The notes: a model not told the origin generated them from the letters alone. 64,000 nt of DNA from Ostrinia nubilalis (GCF_963855985.1 NC_087090.1:16180501-16244500); one strand, 5' to 3'. Positions 54,037 to 63,697 are shown, counted from the first letter of the stretch. Program-made: numbers and translations.

Positions 54037-56358
54037 GAATGGGCCATCAGCTCCTTTAAACCATATAAAGCGTGTGGCGAGGACAACATATTCCCTGCTC
54101 AACTGAAGGAGGGGATGGAAATCCTCACTCCACATCTGGTCAAAATCTTCAGAGCCAGCTTGGCCTGGGGACATATACCGGAACGATGGACCACAGTAAA
54201 AGTCATATTCATTCCAAAGGCTGGCAGAAAGGACTACGCCTTGCCAAAGTCCTTTAGGCCAATAAGCCTCTCATCCTTCCTTATGAAGGTTATGGAAAAG
54301 GTAATTGACATCTATATTAGGGACGTAGCACTAAAAACGAAACCTATTCACCACACACAGCATGCCTACCGCAGAGGTAAATCTACGGAAACAGCCCTGA
54401 TCAGCCTGATTGACAGGGTCGAAAAGGCACTGGAAGACAAGGAAATCGCGCTTTGCGCATTTCTAGACATAGAGGGAGCTTTTGACAACACTCCTACTAC
54501 ACTGCTGGTCGAAGGTCTGGTTGCAAAAAGCCTTGACCTGACGACCACGAGATGGGTGGAGTCGATGCTCTCCAACAGGAGAGCTAAGGTATCTCTGCTT
54601 CAAACCACTATGGAAGTTACAACCACCAGAGGATGCCCGCAAGGGGGCGTGCTTTCGCCCCTTCTCTGGACTCTGGCGGTTGATACACTACTGTATAAAA
54701 TGGCCGACCTCAACATTGACACTCAAGGGTACGCTGACGACCTTGTTGTCATAGTAAGGGGCTTCTGCCAAAGTACAATATCTTCCATAATGCAAAGAGC
54801 GCTAAACACCATAGGTGGGTGGTGCAAAAGAAACAGTTTATCAGTTAACGCTGATAAAACTGTCATTATTCCATTTACCAGGCGTAGACAGTTGAACAAA
54901 CTAGTCAAACCCTCTCTAAATGGAAAAGAGATCGAAATTTCCACGGAAGTCAAATATCTGGGCGTCACTATCGACCAGAAACTAACATGGAATACTCACC
55001 TTAATAACATCATACAAAAGGCAAAAATTGCCTTAGGCTCCTGTAGCCGCATGATGGGCAACAATTGGGGCTTGAATCCCCGATCTGTCTTATGGCTGTA
55101 TACCACTATCGTGAGGCCGACTATATCGTACGCCTCTGTAGTGTGGTATCACAAAACCAGCCAAAAGACAGTAACAGTTAAACTAGGTAGTCTGCAAAGG
55201 CTTGCCTGTCTCATGGCAACTGGGGCAATGTCAACCGCACCTGGGGCGGCCCTGAACGCACTACTGTGCCTAACGCCCCTAAGTATGCACATTGCTAAGG
55301 AGGCGGAGGCAAGTGCCTACAGGATAGACGCTCAGGGGGGCTTCCATTGCATATCCCAGAGAATGAGAACATTACTGGAGGCTATAAAGAGCACACCTAC
55401 TCTTTGCATGACTTCTGACATCATGGTTCCAAGTTGTAGCTTCCAAAAGAACTACAAAGTGGAAATACCACACAGGGAGGACTGGCTGAACAAGCAAGTC
55501 ACCTGTGAGAAGGGCAGCCTTATATGGTTTACTGATGGGTCAAAAATGGGCCCTAACGTAGGCTTTGGCGTGTATGGAGAGCAGCCGAAGCTTAGGCTAT
55601 CTCAAAGCCTGGGCAAATTTGCCTCTATCTTTCAGGCAGAAGTCTACGCCATTATTGAATGTGCGGAAGCTAACCTGCGAAAAAATTATGCCAACCACAT
55701 AATTTACATTAACTCAGACAGTCAGGCCGCGCTGCTGGCCTTAAACTCCAACTTAATCACCTCAAAGTTGGTAGAAAACTGCATGAGTCGACTAAATACT
55801 CTAGGAGAACGGAACAGAGTAACGCTGAGATGGGTTACAGGTCATGCGGGAATCGAGGGCAATGAAAATGCCGACGAACTAGCCAGAGCGGGAGCGGAGG
55901 GAACACAATATGGTCCAGAACCCTTTTGTGGTGTTCCCAAAAGTCTCGCTCGAATGACCCTGGAGAACATCTATTTAAACAAATCCTTTATGGCATGGTC
56001 AGACACGCCAGGATTAACTCATTCCAAAGCTCTCATAAAAGCCTATGATCGAAAAAGCTCTAAGCAGATCATAGGACTGAGTAGGACCAAAATGCGCATC
56101 TTAGTTCGAGCCCTCACTGGACACTGCAGCTTAAACAAGCACTTGTCCACTATGGGACTGTCCGAAACAAGAACGTGCAGGATGTGCCAAGAGGCAGATG
56201 AAACGCCACTACACATGCTCACGGACTGCGGACCTCTGATGCGCAAGCGGAGCTTACACCTGGGCAAACACATCCTAAGCCCACAAGATGTAAAACATAT
56301 CGCCCCCCAAAAGATACTGCACTTCCTAATGGATGCAGGACTCGGAGGCGAACTGTAA
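54037..56358 (+). CDS. LINE reverse transcriptase with RNase H, N-terminally truncated
   Basis: Copies the element's RNA into DNA at a nicked chromosomal site. Numbering from a GTG at 54034 that lies in the target duplication, the 774-residue frame has, in order: a fingers motif FRPISLSSFLMKVMEK (~74-89); motif A LDIEGAFDN with Asp145; motif B GCPQGGVLSPL (200-210); motif C YADD (233-236); and YLGVTID (308-314). The RNase H domain follows, with Asp501 (FTDGS), Glu536, Asp562 and the late TGHAGIEGNENADELA block with His604 and Asp614. A C-terminal CX2CX8HX4C zinc-knuckle-like motif is at 715-732. All visible catalytic residues are present and there is no internal stop. Full-length relatives also have an AP-type endonuclease, missing here. 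RT plus RNase H points to the I/R1/LOA/jockey groups; I cannot choose the clade by eye. Confidence 0.92.
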   Translation, partial: EWAISSFKPYKACGEDNIFPAQLKEGMEILTPHLVKIFRASLAWGHIPERWTTVKVIFIPKAGRKDYALPKSFRPISLSSFLMKVMEKVIDIYIRDVALKTKPIHHTQHAYRRGKSTETALISLIDRVEKALEDKEIALCAFLDIEGAFDNTPTTLLVEGLVAKSLDLTTTRWVESMLSNRRAKVSLLQTTMEVTTTRGCPQGGVLSPLLWTLAVDTLLYKMADLNIDTQGYADDLVVIVRGFCQSTISSIMQRALNTIGGWCKRNSLSVNADKTVIIPFTRRRQLNKLVKPSLNGKEIEISTEVKYLGVTIDQKLTWNTHLNNIIQKAKIALGSCSRMMGNNWGLNPRSVLWLYTTIVRPTISYASVVWYHKTSQKTVTVKLGSLQRLACLMATGAMSTAPGAALNALLCLTPLSMHIAKEAEASAYRIDAQGGFHCISQRMRTLLEAIKSTPTLCMTSDIMVPSCSFQKNYKVEIPHREDWLNKQVTCEKGSLIWFTDGSKMGPNVGFGVYGEQPKLRLSQSLGKFASIFQAEVYAIIECAEANLRKNYANHIIYINSDSQAALLALNSNLITSKLVENCMSRLNTLGERNRVTLRWVTGHAGIEGNENADELARAGAEGTQYGPEPFCGVPKSLARMTLENIYLNKSFMAWSDTPGLTHSKALIKAYDRKSSKQIIGLSRTKMRILVRALTGHCSLNKHLSTMGLSETRTCRMCQEADETPLHMLTDCGPLMRKRSLHLGKHILSPQDVKHIAPQKILHFLMDAGLGGEL

Positions 56359-56455
56359 GGAAAACAGCGGCGATCACAATAGATCGATAACGGTCGCAGT
56401 GATACTAGGACTTTATTGAACTAGAATAGCCGCTCAACACAAATAAAAAAAAAAA
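54037..56455 (+). mobile_element. 5'-truncated LINE with perfect 12 bp target duplication
   Basis: The 2419 bp insertion is flanked by TAGTATTATGTG at 54025-54036 and 56456-56467. It begins inside the coding sequence and ends in a short 3' UTR with 'caacacaaat' and a poly-A run at 56444-56455. The perfect duplication and open frame imply a recent insertion. Confidence 0.93.
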
Positions 56456-56467
56456 TAGTATTATGTG

Positions 56468-57180
56468 CAATAAAAAAATGCTAAGACTGTAATTAAAATA
56501 AAACGCTTCGATTTATTTAATGCATTTAGATGCAGTTGTCCTTCAGAATCGATTACAATGTTTTATATCGATACAGTGACACGTGTGCAATATTGCTAAA
56601 TACGCACGTCTGTAAAAGATGCCTAAATATAAATAATTAAACCACAAAATCATCTCCAGTAAAACCTAAATGTATCAAAATGGCTAATTCTGGTGGTGCC
56701 CAAATACAAAAACGTAATCCTTATGTCCTACGTTAGGCCTTCACAGTATGTCATATCAAACAAGTATTTTATAATTTTACGTTCATTAAAATTAATAAAT
56801 TAACTTACCTAATTATTCAACATTAATCTCTATAAAATCACCAATAAACCCAAAACATCTCAAAATAGTTGACACACACATTGCCCTTAACGGGTGAATG
56901 GCCCCTCGCTGGACCTATTCAGGGGTGGGGAGGGCAGGAAAGGGGGGGGGGGGGTCTGAAAAACGTGAAAAGTGACCGCGATAAGGTATGTTTAGCCTGG
57001 CCGATACGATACCGGTGCAGTTATTTCAAATTTCGCAGGAGATAAGCTGAAAGTTTCACAGCGGTGCACACGTGGTTCGTAGAAAGCCATTCGTTCGTTA
57101 GCATGGTCACAGCTTGAGTGTGTTTCGTAATACTCATTTGGTGGTTTCAATTCAGAATACTTATTAAGAAGAATTAAAGA
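56468..57180. other. Unassigned; G-rich tract
   Basis: 56921-56956 has 'caggggtggggagggcagga' then a 15-G run, a quadruplex candidate. The rest is AT-rich. Confidence 0.45.
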
Positions 57181-57420
57181 TGTTTGGCAGTGGACGGGGC
57201 ACATAGCTCATAGAGACGATGGCCGTTGGGGCAGAATAGTTCTCGAGTGGCGACCACGGGCTGGAAGACGTAGCGTGGGCAGGCCTCCTACTAGGTGGAC
57301 CGACGATCTGGAAAAGGTCGCGTGAAGAACCTGGATGCGGGCAGCGTAGGACCGTTCATTATGGAAAGTCTTGAGAGAGGCCTTTGTCCAGCAGTGGACG
57401 TCATTTGGCTGAAACGAGAC
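57181..57420 (+). mobile_element. RTE-type LINE 3' end, (CGAA)-tail subfamily
   Basis: Contains 'ggcagtggacggggcacata', 'gaagacgtagcgtgggcagg' and ends 'tcatttggctgaaacgagac'. A TGA replaces the GGA/GCA codon after 'aaggtcgcg' (57322-57326), so the frame is broken. Confidence 0.78.
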
Positions 57421-57624
57421 AAGAAAGATTTTTGTGAGTTTGTGAAGGAATATCTATGGAAGTACTGAAAAGATTTTCAGCAGTAGAAAGCTACATTATT
57501 TCTGAATGACAGATTCTAATTTATAATGAGTTAATTGACTAAATTATAGCGATGAGTGTAGAGTAAGTCGGTTTTTCTGTGATAAACTGAATTTTACTCG
57601 GGCGAGACTCCGGGCAAAAGCTAG
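57421..57624 (+). mobile_element. Decayed Helitron
   Basis: Ends 'ttactcgggcgagactccgg' then GCAAAAGCTAG. The 5' part 'gtgagtttgtgaaggaatat' resembles the Helitron starts at 52999-53264. 5' limit approximate. Confidence 0.5.
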
Positions 57625-57954
57625 CATTATACACATTATGAATATACTCGAATGTGTTCTTAAATAAAATACAATATTGTAATCAATATTTAAAAGTTTA
57701 TACTCGTAGTTTATCGCTCGGAACACGCGAAACATACAAACTGCAGTACGCGAAAACGTTTATGTCAAAAAATACCTCACTTTAGATTCAAATGAGCCGA
57801 GCCACCTATTTCCGTGAGGGCTGACCGTGTGATATACAGGGTGAGGTACTATGAATCAACATTATTTATTTAAACTTATTTATGAGTTCTTTCAACAATT
57901 TTTCAGTTACAAAAATGTTTTAATTACCATTAGTTAATCGAATCGGGTGTCTAA
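57625..57954. other. Unassigned
   Basis: 57837-57850 ('tatacagggtgagg') may be a lone mariner-type end. Nothing else seen. Confidence 0.35.
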
Positions 57955-58070
57955 TGCCCGTTTTCACCATCAATCCCTAATTTTTAAGTGACCCCTATGT
58001 CAACAAAATTCCTTCTATTTGTCAACATAGGGGTCACTTAAAAATTAGGGATTGATGGTGAAAACGGGCA
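57955..58070. mobile_element. 116 bp perfect-arm palindromic MITE
   Basis: Arms of about 47 bp are exact reverse complements (TGCCCGTTTTCACCATCAAT ... ATTGATGGTGAAAACGGGCA). TAA lies on each side (57952-57954, 58071-58073), the 3 bp duplication of PIF/Harbinger elements. The loop is about 20 nt. RNA from it would form a microRNA-like hairpin. Confidence 0.88.
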
Positions 58071-58489
58071 TAAGATTTACAAACATAGAGTTATTTCATT
58101 TTTTTAATACTACTACTACTACACTACAGTACTACACAACACACCAAATTACACTGCGTTACAAATAAATAAAAAAATTAAGTACCTGCTTTGAAATGTC
58201 GCGTTTTCTTATTACCTAATTCCTATCGTTTAGTAAGAATACATAGATATTTTCTTCCCATCACGTCTCATATTCTTCCCTGAGGATGTGCCAAATTATG
58301 CTTAAAACTGAAAGAATCAAATATAATTTATAGAAATCTAATAAAATATACCAGATTTTTATACATCAATCGAGTTCATTTTTTATCATTTAGGTATAAA
58401 AAATATAAGAAAAATAAATTTAAACCCATACAATTTAAACCCAAAATACCTTTAAATTTTAACTTTGATTTATTTATTTTTTATTCGAG
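58071..58489. other. Unassigned AT-rich stretch
   Basis: 58108-58135 has a (TAC)n-like run. No gene seen. Confidence 0.4.
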
Positions 58490-59034
58490 AATAAATATAA
58501 TAATACATTAACTTAAAATGACTTAAAAACTAAAATTTAAAAATTACTAATTATAAAAACTATTTACAAAATAAAAAATACTTCACCCCCAGCGCCGCAG
58601 TCAGGAATGGTGCCCAAAAGGCTGGCAGCATTGCCACGTTGAATGGCCAGGCTAATTCTCTGACCAAAATAGCTGCCAGCCTTTTGATCACCGGTCACCT
58701 CGGTGAGCCTCTTTGCCAGTTCCTTATAAAAGGAACGAGCGCTTGGACCCCATGGTCCCATAGTCTCAACCCCAAACGGCACAAATATATAACTCTCATT
58801 GAGAGCTGCATATTTGCGCCGCTTGGAGCACTCAGCCGAGGCCGCCGCCGCGCCTGCAGCAAGGGAGGTACCTCCTGTATGAGACGGAGCAAGCGTATCC
58901 GCGCATGTTGCGTCCCACACAAGAGGACGTCCCTGCTTCCAGGGAATGAGCGTCATGCCGTCAGGTCTCTTGCCGTCGTCACGGAATATGCCGTTAGGCT
59001 CTAAAACTGCTGGCACATTGACGGACGAATTTTA
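58490..59034 (-). pseudogene. Mobile-element-derived protein, 5'-truncated (RPDG/WDATC family)
   Basis: A minus-strand frame of about 155 codons ends near 58564. It contains GIFRDDGKRPDGMTLIPWKQ, then GRPLVWDATCADTLAPSH, and later FVPFGVETMGPWG and QRISLAIQRGNAASLLGT. I recognise this as a domain found in many copies across animal genomes at the end of reverse-transcriptase-like proteins. The RPD...WDAT spacing is reminiscent of PD-(D/E)xK nucleases, which is inference only. The frame has a stop just upstream and no natural ATG start, so it is a 3' fragment. An A-rich tail follows on the minus strand. Confidence 0.62.
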
Positions 59035-59043
59035 ACTTTATCT

Positions 59044-59659
59044 TTAGTGTTTTGAAAAATCTTCTCGTTTTACACGCCAACAGTAATCGCCTAGCATAGT
59101 TGTGTCCCAACGGCCTTGAAATCGTTCTTCAAGCTTCTTTACATCTTGGTGGAACCTCTTTACAGCACCAAGATTAGATGGAAAGAAAGATAAGCGAAGC
59201 TTCTCGAAGCGCTGGTAGGGCAAAAAAAGAATGAGACATGTATAGACTCCTTAAGAGCATTTGACGATTTGCAAGAACTAATTTAATTAGTCTAAACAAA
59301 TAAAGATAATTTTGATTTTGATTTTTTGATTTTAAGCGGGAATGAAGAAAGTGAATTTTTAACCACATTCTACAACTCAACTTTTCGTATGCTTTTAACA
59401 TGTTGTTAACTAGCTGTTCAGCATTGTCGGCTCTATGATTTCCTAAAAACCCTTTTACAACTGCTTTCAGTGATAACCAGGCATCGAGTTCCTTGTCAGT
59501 AAGCTTTTTGTCAAAATTTAGGTATTTCATCAATGTTCGTATTGGTGGTCCCATGGATGTACCTTCTTTGAGGTTTGCGTCAGTTAACTTTGAAAAAACC
59601 GTCTTCAAATATATAAATCCATCTCCCTCTTTATTCTTAGCCATTAAATTTTCTTTCAA
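59044..59659 (-). pseudogene. Transposon-associated protein remnant, interrupted by a LINE tail
   Basis: From 59659 down to 59339 the minus strand reads EGDGFIYLKTVFSKLTDANL ... SMGPPIRTLMKYLNFDKKLT ... FLGNHRADNAEQLVNNML ... MWLKIHFLHSRL. It resumes from 59196 to the stop at 59044-59046 as SFFPSNLGAVKRFHQDVKKL, then EERFQGRWDTTMLGDYCW. I recognise this as the C-terminal half of a high-copy insect protein family of probable transposon origin; its function is unknown to me. A 136 bp LINE tail splits it. A TAA (TGG TAA ACA) lies in frame upstream of 59659, so the N-terminal half is also broken. Confidence 0.72.
59197..59332 (+). mobile_element. LINE 3' tail inserted in the pseudogene
   Basis: 'tcgaagcgctggtagggc', 'gagacatgtatagactcctt' and a tail 'taattttgattttgatttt' match 27241-27450. 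It is flanked by TAAGCG at 59191-59196 and 59333-59338, a short target duplication. Confidence 0.82.
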
Positions 59660-59814
59660 CAGACCAAGTTTTATGTGGAGTGGTGTTTACCACAAACAAA
59701 ACTTATTTGGTGCATTTTTGCAGTTGCGACGGCCACTTAGTTCAGTAGTCATGTTAGATTTTCAAATAAATATGCTCAGAGATATCGAGGTTATCGAATG
59801 GAAACGATTTTGTA

Positions 59815-59945
59815 TTTTTTTTTTTTTTTATGTGATAGGAGGCAAACGAGCAGACGGATCACCTGATGGTAAGTGATTACCGTCGCCCATAGACACCCGC
59901 AGACCCAGGGGCGTTACAGGTGCGTTGCCGGCCTTTATGTGCCGG
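59815..59945 (-). mobile_element. LINE 3' end, copy of the 35129 family
   Basis: A T-run, then 'atgtgataggaggcaaacga', 'gatcacctgatggtaagtga' and 'caggtgcgttgccggccttt', nearly identical to 35129-35250. Only the last ~130 bp are present. Confidence 0.8.
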
Positions 59946-60579
59946 CCTTGTATGAAATAAAACAATAAAAAAGTATAATATCATCGAAAACCTCAACTAT
60001 TCTTATACGCCTAAAATGAGGGTAGTTAAAATAATGATTGACTTGTACCTCGAGAACTAGACGTGATGGATACCACATATGTTTGGAACTTTTTATCTAC
60101 GACTAATTACCTATTCATTCCAGCTATCAGTTTAACGGGTACCAAAATCGTGTAACGCAGTGTTATTTAAGAAATACATAAAATTTTACTAACTTACTAA
60201 ATTGTGCACGTTCTTTTTCAGCTTTGCAACAACTTAACCATCACTAGATAAGTAGTCTAACACACCCCTCTGTATGGTCCAATGCGCAATAATTGAACCT
60301 GAATCATCTGTGTAAAGTTTAAAATGCCAAGAACTTAACCACCATCAGATAAATGGTCTAAAAGTAAAGGGCTGGAGACATCCCGTTTGCAAGAACTGGC
60401 TTTTGCAGGATTCCGTTTAGTAGCATACGTGTTTTATTATTTAAGTTCAGACGAACAACCCATTTGCCCGAAAAAAACCGACCCGTTGGGATTTGTAATT
60501 CGAATTTTAAACACACATGTGTTCACACGACAGTCCAGTTTGCGGGACCGTGCATTAATGGATCCCGCAACTGGATTGC
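59946..60579. other. Unassigned with a diverged duplication
   Basis: 60231-60260 and 60331-60362 share 'acttaaccatcactagataa'-like sequence, and 60270 and 60868 share 'gtccaatgcgcaa'. No gene seen. Confidence 0.4.
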
Positions 60580-60589
60580 CATGGGAACG

Positions 60590-60843
60590 AGGATTCCGTC
60601 GACTGGGACCGCATTTAACTAGGACCGCGGTTCCAATCGCCGGATCCGTAAAAATTAAATAATTTTCTTCCGGCGACTGGGACCTCTCATGAATTTTAGT
60701 ACTGTACCGATTTCTGTTTGAATAATATATTTTTTAAGTATGATGAGTGGTGCCAGTCGCCGGAAGAAAATTATTAAATTTTTACGGATCCGGCGACTGG
60801 GACCGCGGTCCTAGTTAAATGCGGTCCCAGTCGCCGGAAGCCT
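60590..60843. mobile_element. Palindromic MITE with 10 bp target duplication
   Basis: The left end AGGATTCCGTCGACTGGGAC and right end GTCCCAGTCGCCGGAAGCCT are inverted over about 100 bp. A perfect 10 bp direct repeat CATGGGAACG lies at 60580-60589 and 60844-60853. A 9-10 bp duplication suggests a Mutator-like element. The motif 'cggcgactgggacc' occurs several times within each arm. Confidence 0.85.
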
Positions 60844-61351
60844 CATGGGAACGTACCCTGACACCCTGTATAGTCCAATGCGCAACATGCCACTGCGCGC
60901 GTGCCCAGCCTAACTCTAGATGCGCCGATAGCAGCTCATTTGCATAATACTGCAGATTTTTTCAAGAAAACATATACAAACTTCATAACCCACTAATGCC
61001 CTTATGGGGTGGACCAAGGGATGAGGGAGAGCGAATAGTATTTGTGGAAACCACAAAACAACGACTTATACGTCCATTTTCAAAATAATATTCAATTTAT
61101 ATTACACGAAAATGAAACTTTTTTTAGATTTTTTTTTATTCAAAGTGCCGACACATCAAGCAATTCATTTCTAAGTGATCTTATTCAAAATGCCTTATGT
61201 TAAAAAAATAACGTTTTATTTCAGTTACTTTTTTTGAGTCACTAAGTAAATTACGTTAGTTTGTTACATCTCAAGACTCCATCAAGTGTTTCTGGAAAAA
61301 AATACTCTCATGTTAGTGGGCAGGATAGGTTTTTATGAAAGACTGGCCGTC
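60844..61351. other. Unassigned
   Basis: 60857-60870 ('ccctgacaccctgtat') resembles a mariner-type end. The rest is AT-rich. Confidence 0.4.
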
Positions 61352-61571
61352 TTATTCCACTATTCCCCGTTGACAATCCCCGTCAACGGTGATTAGTGAA
61401 CTTTTTGTTCACTATTCCCCGTTAACGCCAATTGGAGCGTATAATGGGGAATATAGAACTAAAAAGTTCATTAATCCCCGTTATATTAGGATTTTATTTT
61501 TAACGTAATGGGGATTAATGAACTTTTTAACTGTCATTAACGGGGATTGTCAACGGGGAATAGTGGAATAA
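61352..61571. mobile_element. 220 bp MITE with 32 bp perfect inverted ends
   Basis: It begins TTATTCCACTATTCCCCGTT then GACAATCCCCGT and ends in the exact complement. The motif 'ccccgtta' or its complement recurs at least four more times inside. GACTGGCC occurs 3 bp outside each end (61341-61348 and 61575-61582), an odd offset direct repeat. Confidence 0.82.
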
Positions 61572-62159
61572 ACCGACTGGCCATCGTTACTTCCAAGTTT
61601 TCCATTGCACGTGTGGAACCCTAGAACTCTAATCTCAATTCCACGTATTTGAACAGGAAAAAATACCACATCTGACCTTATAATTATTATAATTAGTCGC
61701 TCATAACTTGAACTGCATCACAGGTCAAAGCGGGTCGCGACCTGTTTGTGTGATATTATTTAATTATAATTACTTTTCGTTGTTTGCAGGTAAGTGGGAC
61801 AATCACGTGGAGCTGGTAAGATAGAGGTGGATGGTGAGGAAAGTGAAAATGGCGCGAGAAAAAGAACATCTAATGCTGAGATGCGCCATCTTACTTTAAC
61901 TTTAACAAACGTCAAAAATCTCTCAAACTACATACAAAATGTATCTTTAAAATAATATGTACAAAGTACCTTAGTGTGTTTGTAACCGCTGTCCAATTAC
62001 TAATAGCATAAGTTTTGGTTATCACTTTGTAAATAAATGTGTCCAAGAATTATAAATAATTTGTAAAAACTACGCGAGTACACGACCTTTCGCTTGCCGG
62101 GGACTGCTCTTCTATTTGAGTTACTTAGCTGAATGTAGACCAGTCGACAGTCGATGATG
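61572..62159. other. Mostly unassigned; MITE fragment at 61880-61940
   Basis: 61880-61940 ('gcgccatcttactttaactt', 'aacaaacgtcaaaaatct') is one end of the 51519 MITE family. No gene seen. Confidence 0.5.
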
Positions 62160-62238
62160 TCCAAGAATCATCACTTACCATCAGGTGAGATACAGGCCAA
62201 GAGCTTCCCCGTTGAGGATAAAAACAAAAAAAAAAGAA
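62160..62238 (+). mobile_element. SINE 3' end, copy of the 43231 family
   Basis: 'accatcaggtgagatacagg', 'ccaagagcttccccgttgag' and an A-rich tail match the end of the full SINE at 43231-43573. 5'-truncated, without tRNA head. Confidence 0.72.
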
Positions 62239-62907
62239 TAATTTGCATTAAATTTGTTCAACTGTCATTTACTATTATTGACATTTATATTACAAAAGGC
62301 ATTCATACCTCTATCTACAAGTGAGGCTATGAAAGCAGCCGAACGGAGCCCTAACTTTAAGTACCCAGTATTTCCCTCAAGGCTCCTTGTATCGTATCAT
62401 ACCTAATTAAAATGACAAAAACTCCCGCACCTACTTCATCTATCACGCTCCCTGTGTGCGTGTACAGACGGGGGTGACGAGGGGTGGGGGCGGGGGTGGG
62501 GGTTACAAACACAGCAAAAGTTCACGTCCGCCTTATCTCATCTGTTTGACGGATTCCTACCGACAACGCGGCGTATTCATATTTCGCGCAGATTAGGCAA
62601 GCGCAGAGGTAGCTGTTTGGAAACTGATAGAGAAAACAGACATTTTGACGTTAAATGGCCCGGCTGCGTCCATAAGGGCTGATAAAAATGTGTAACTTTT
62701 GTGTACTTAAATTAGTTCTTGCAAATGAAATTAAAATAGTAATGGGCTGTGTAAGTTTCGGTTCTAATTACGCAGTCTCTCTTAAACTACACATTAAATG
62801 AGGGTTTTCAAATACGGGTTTATTGTTTAATCAAAACACACGATTTTTTTCACCACAAAACTTTGTAGGTATTTATCGCGAGATACGTGTCAATGTGGTC
62901 CCGTAAT
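62239..62907. other. No gene seen; quadruplex-type G tract
   Basis: 62468-62503 has five runs of four or five G with short loops ('gacgggggtgacgaggggtg', 'ggggcgggggtggggg'), a strong plus-strand quadruplex motif. 62520-62600 is CpG-moderate and repeat-free. Confidence 0.45.
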
Positions 62908-63029
62908 CATAAAGGTAGCAGGAAGGCGCTGGACGCCGGCCGCTACCAACAGGGCAACATGGAAAGCATTGGGGGAGGCCTATGTTCAGCAGTGGATGTC
63001 CTATGGCTGAGATGATGATGATGATGATG
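62908..63029 (+). mobile_element. RTE-type LINE 3' end, (ATG)-tail subfamily
   Basis: 'aaggcgctggacgccggccg', 'aagcattgggggaggcctat' and 'atgtcctatggctgag' followed by ATGATGATG. 5'-truncated. Confidence 0.8.
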
Positions 63030-63224
63030 TGATCCCGTGACTTCTGGTTCACATTAGATTAGCGTGTTTCACCATAATAAATAGGCTTTTCAGTGTTCTC
63101 ATTCAAATAGATATCAATGATGCTTTATATCTATCTAATGTCAACACAGAAACTTTTTAATTCAAGAAAAGCTAGGGTTACTCAATATAAACAACAAAAC
63201 AATATTTCTCTGCATTCCACTGCT

Positions 63225-63420
63225 CTGTGCAGCCAAGATCCTGGCGGCCCGGCTCTGATAGCGAGCGCTATTTAATCACAGATACGATCGAGGGCGGGCG
63301 GCTTATCGCGCGCCTTATCGCCGCCCCCGACTTTCTTATCGCGCGTATAAATTCTGGGCGATTCTTATCAAGCCTTTCAAGGGCGCTAGATGTTTCGGTA
63401 CGTGTGATAAGTAAGTAATT
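63225..63420. promoter_or_regulatory. GC-rich, GATA-site-dense candidate regulatory element
   Basis: Within about 190 bp there are repeated CTTATC/GATAA sites ('gcggcttatcgcgcgcctta', 'ttcttatcgcgcgtataaat', 'gattcttatcaag', 'gtgataagtaag') in CpG-rich, repeat-free sequence. 'gtataaatt' could be TATA-like. This suggests an enhancer or promoter bound by GATA factors; it is inference from motifs only. Confidence 0.4.
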
Positions 63421-63551
63421 ATAAACGCTCGCTTGAGGGTGTGATGCATCGCGCTTTGTTCGCGTTGGAGTGACGGATTATTTAGATTATTTTAAGTAAG
63501 TCCTTGAGTATGTTGGCAATAGTCTTTTGTTATACTTTAACATTATAGTTC

Positions 63552-63697
63552 TTGCAACTCCCGAAGGCGAGTGAGCTTTACTTGTATGTGTACATGTACA
63601 TGCATATAACAAAGTGTAATATCTATCAAAACTTTTGAGAAACGAACAGTAGCGAGCCACCACACATGTAAAGTTCACTCGCCTTCGTGAATTGCAA
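63552..63697. mobile_element. MITE with TTGCAACTCCCGAAGGCGAG ends
   Basis: The left end TTGCAACTCCCGAAGGCGAG then TGAGCTTTAC is mirrored at the right ('gtaaagttcactcgccttcg' then TGAATTGCAA). About 146 bp, non-coding, imperfect arms of about 38 bp. Confidence 0.75.

Noticed and set aside
58639..59004. Plus-strand 121 aa frame
   Set aside because: It is antisense to the RPDG/WDATC remnant and has no recognisable motif.
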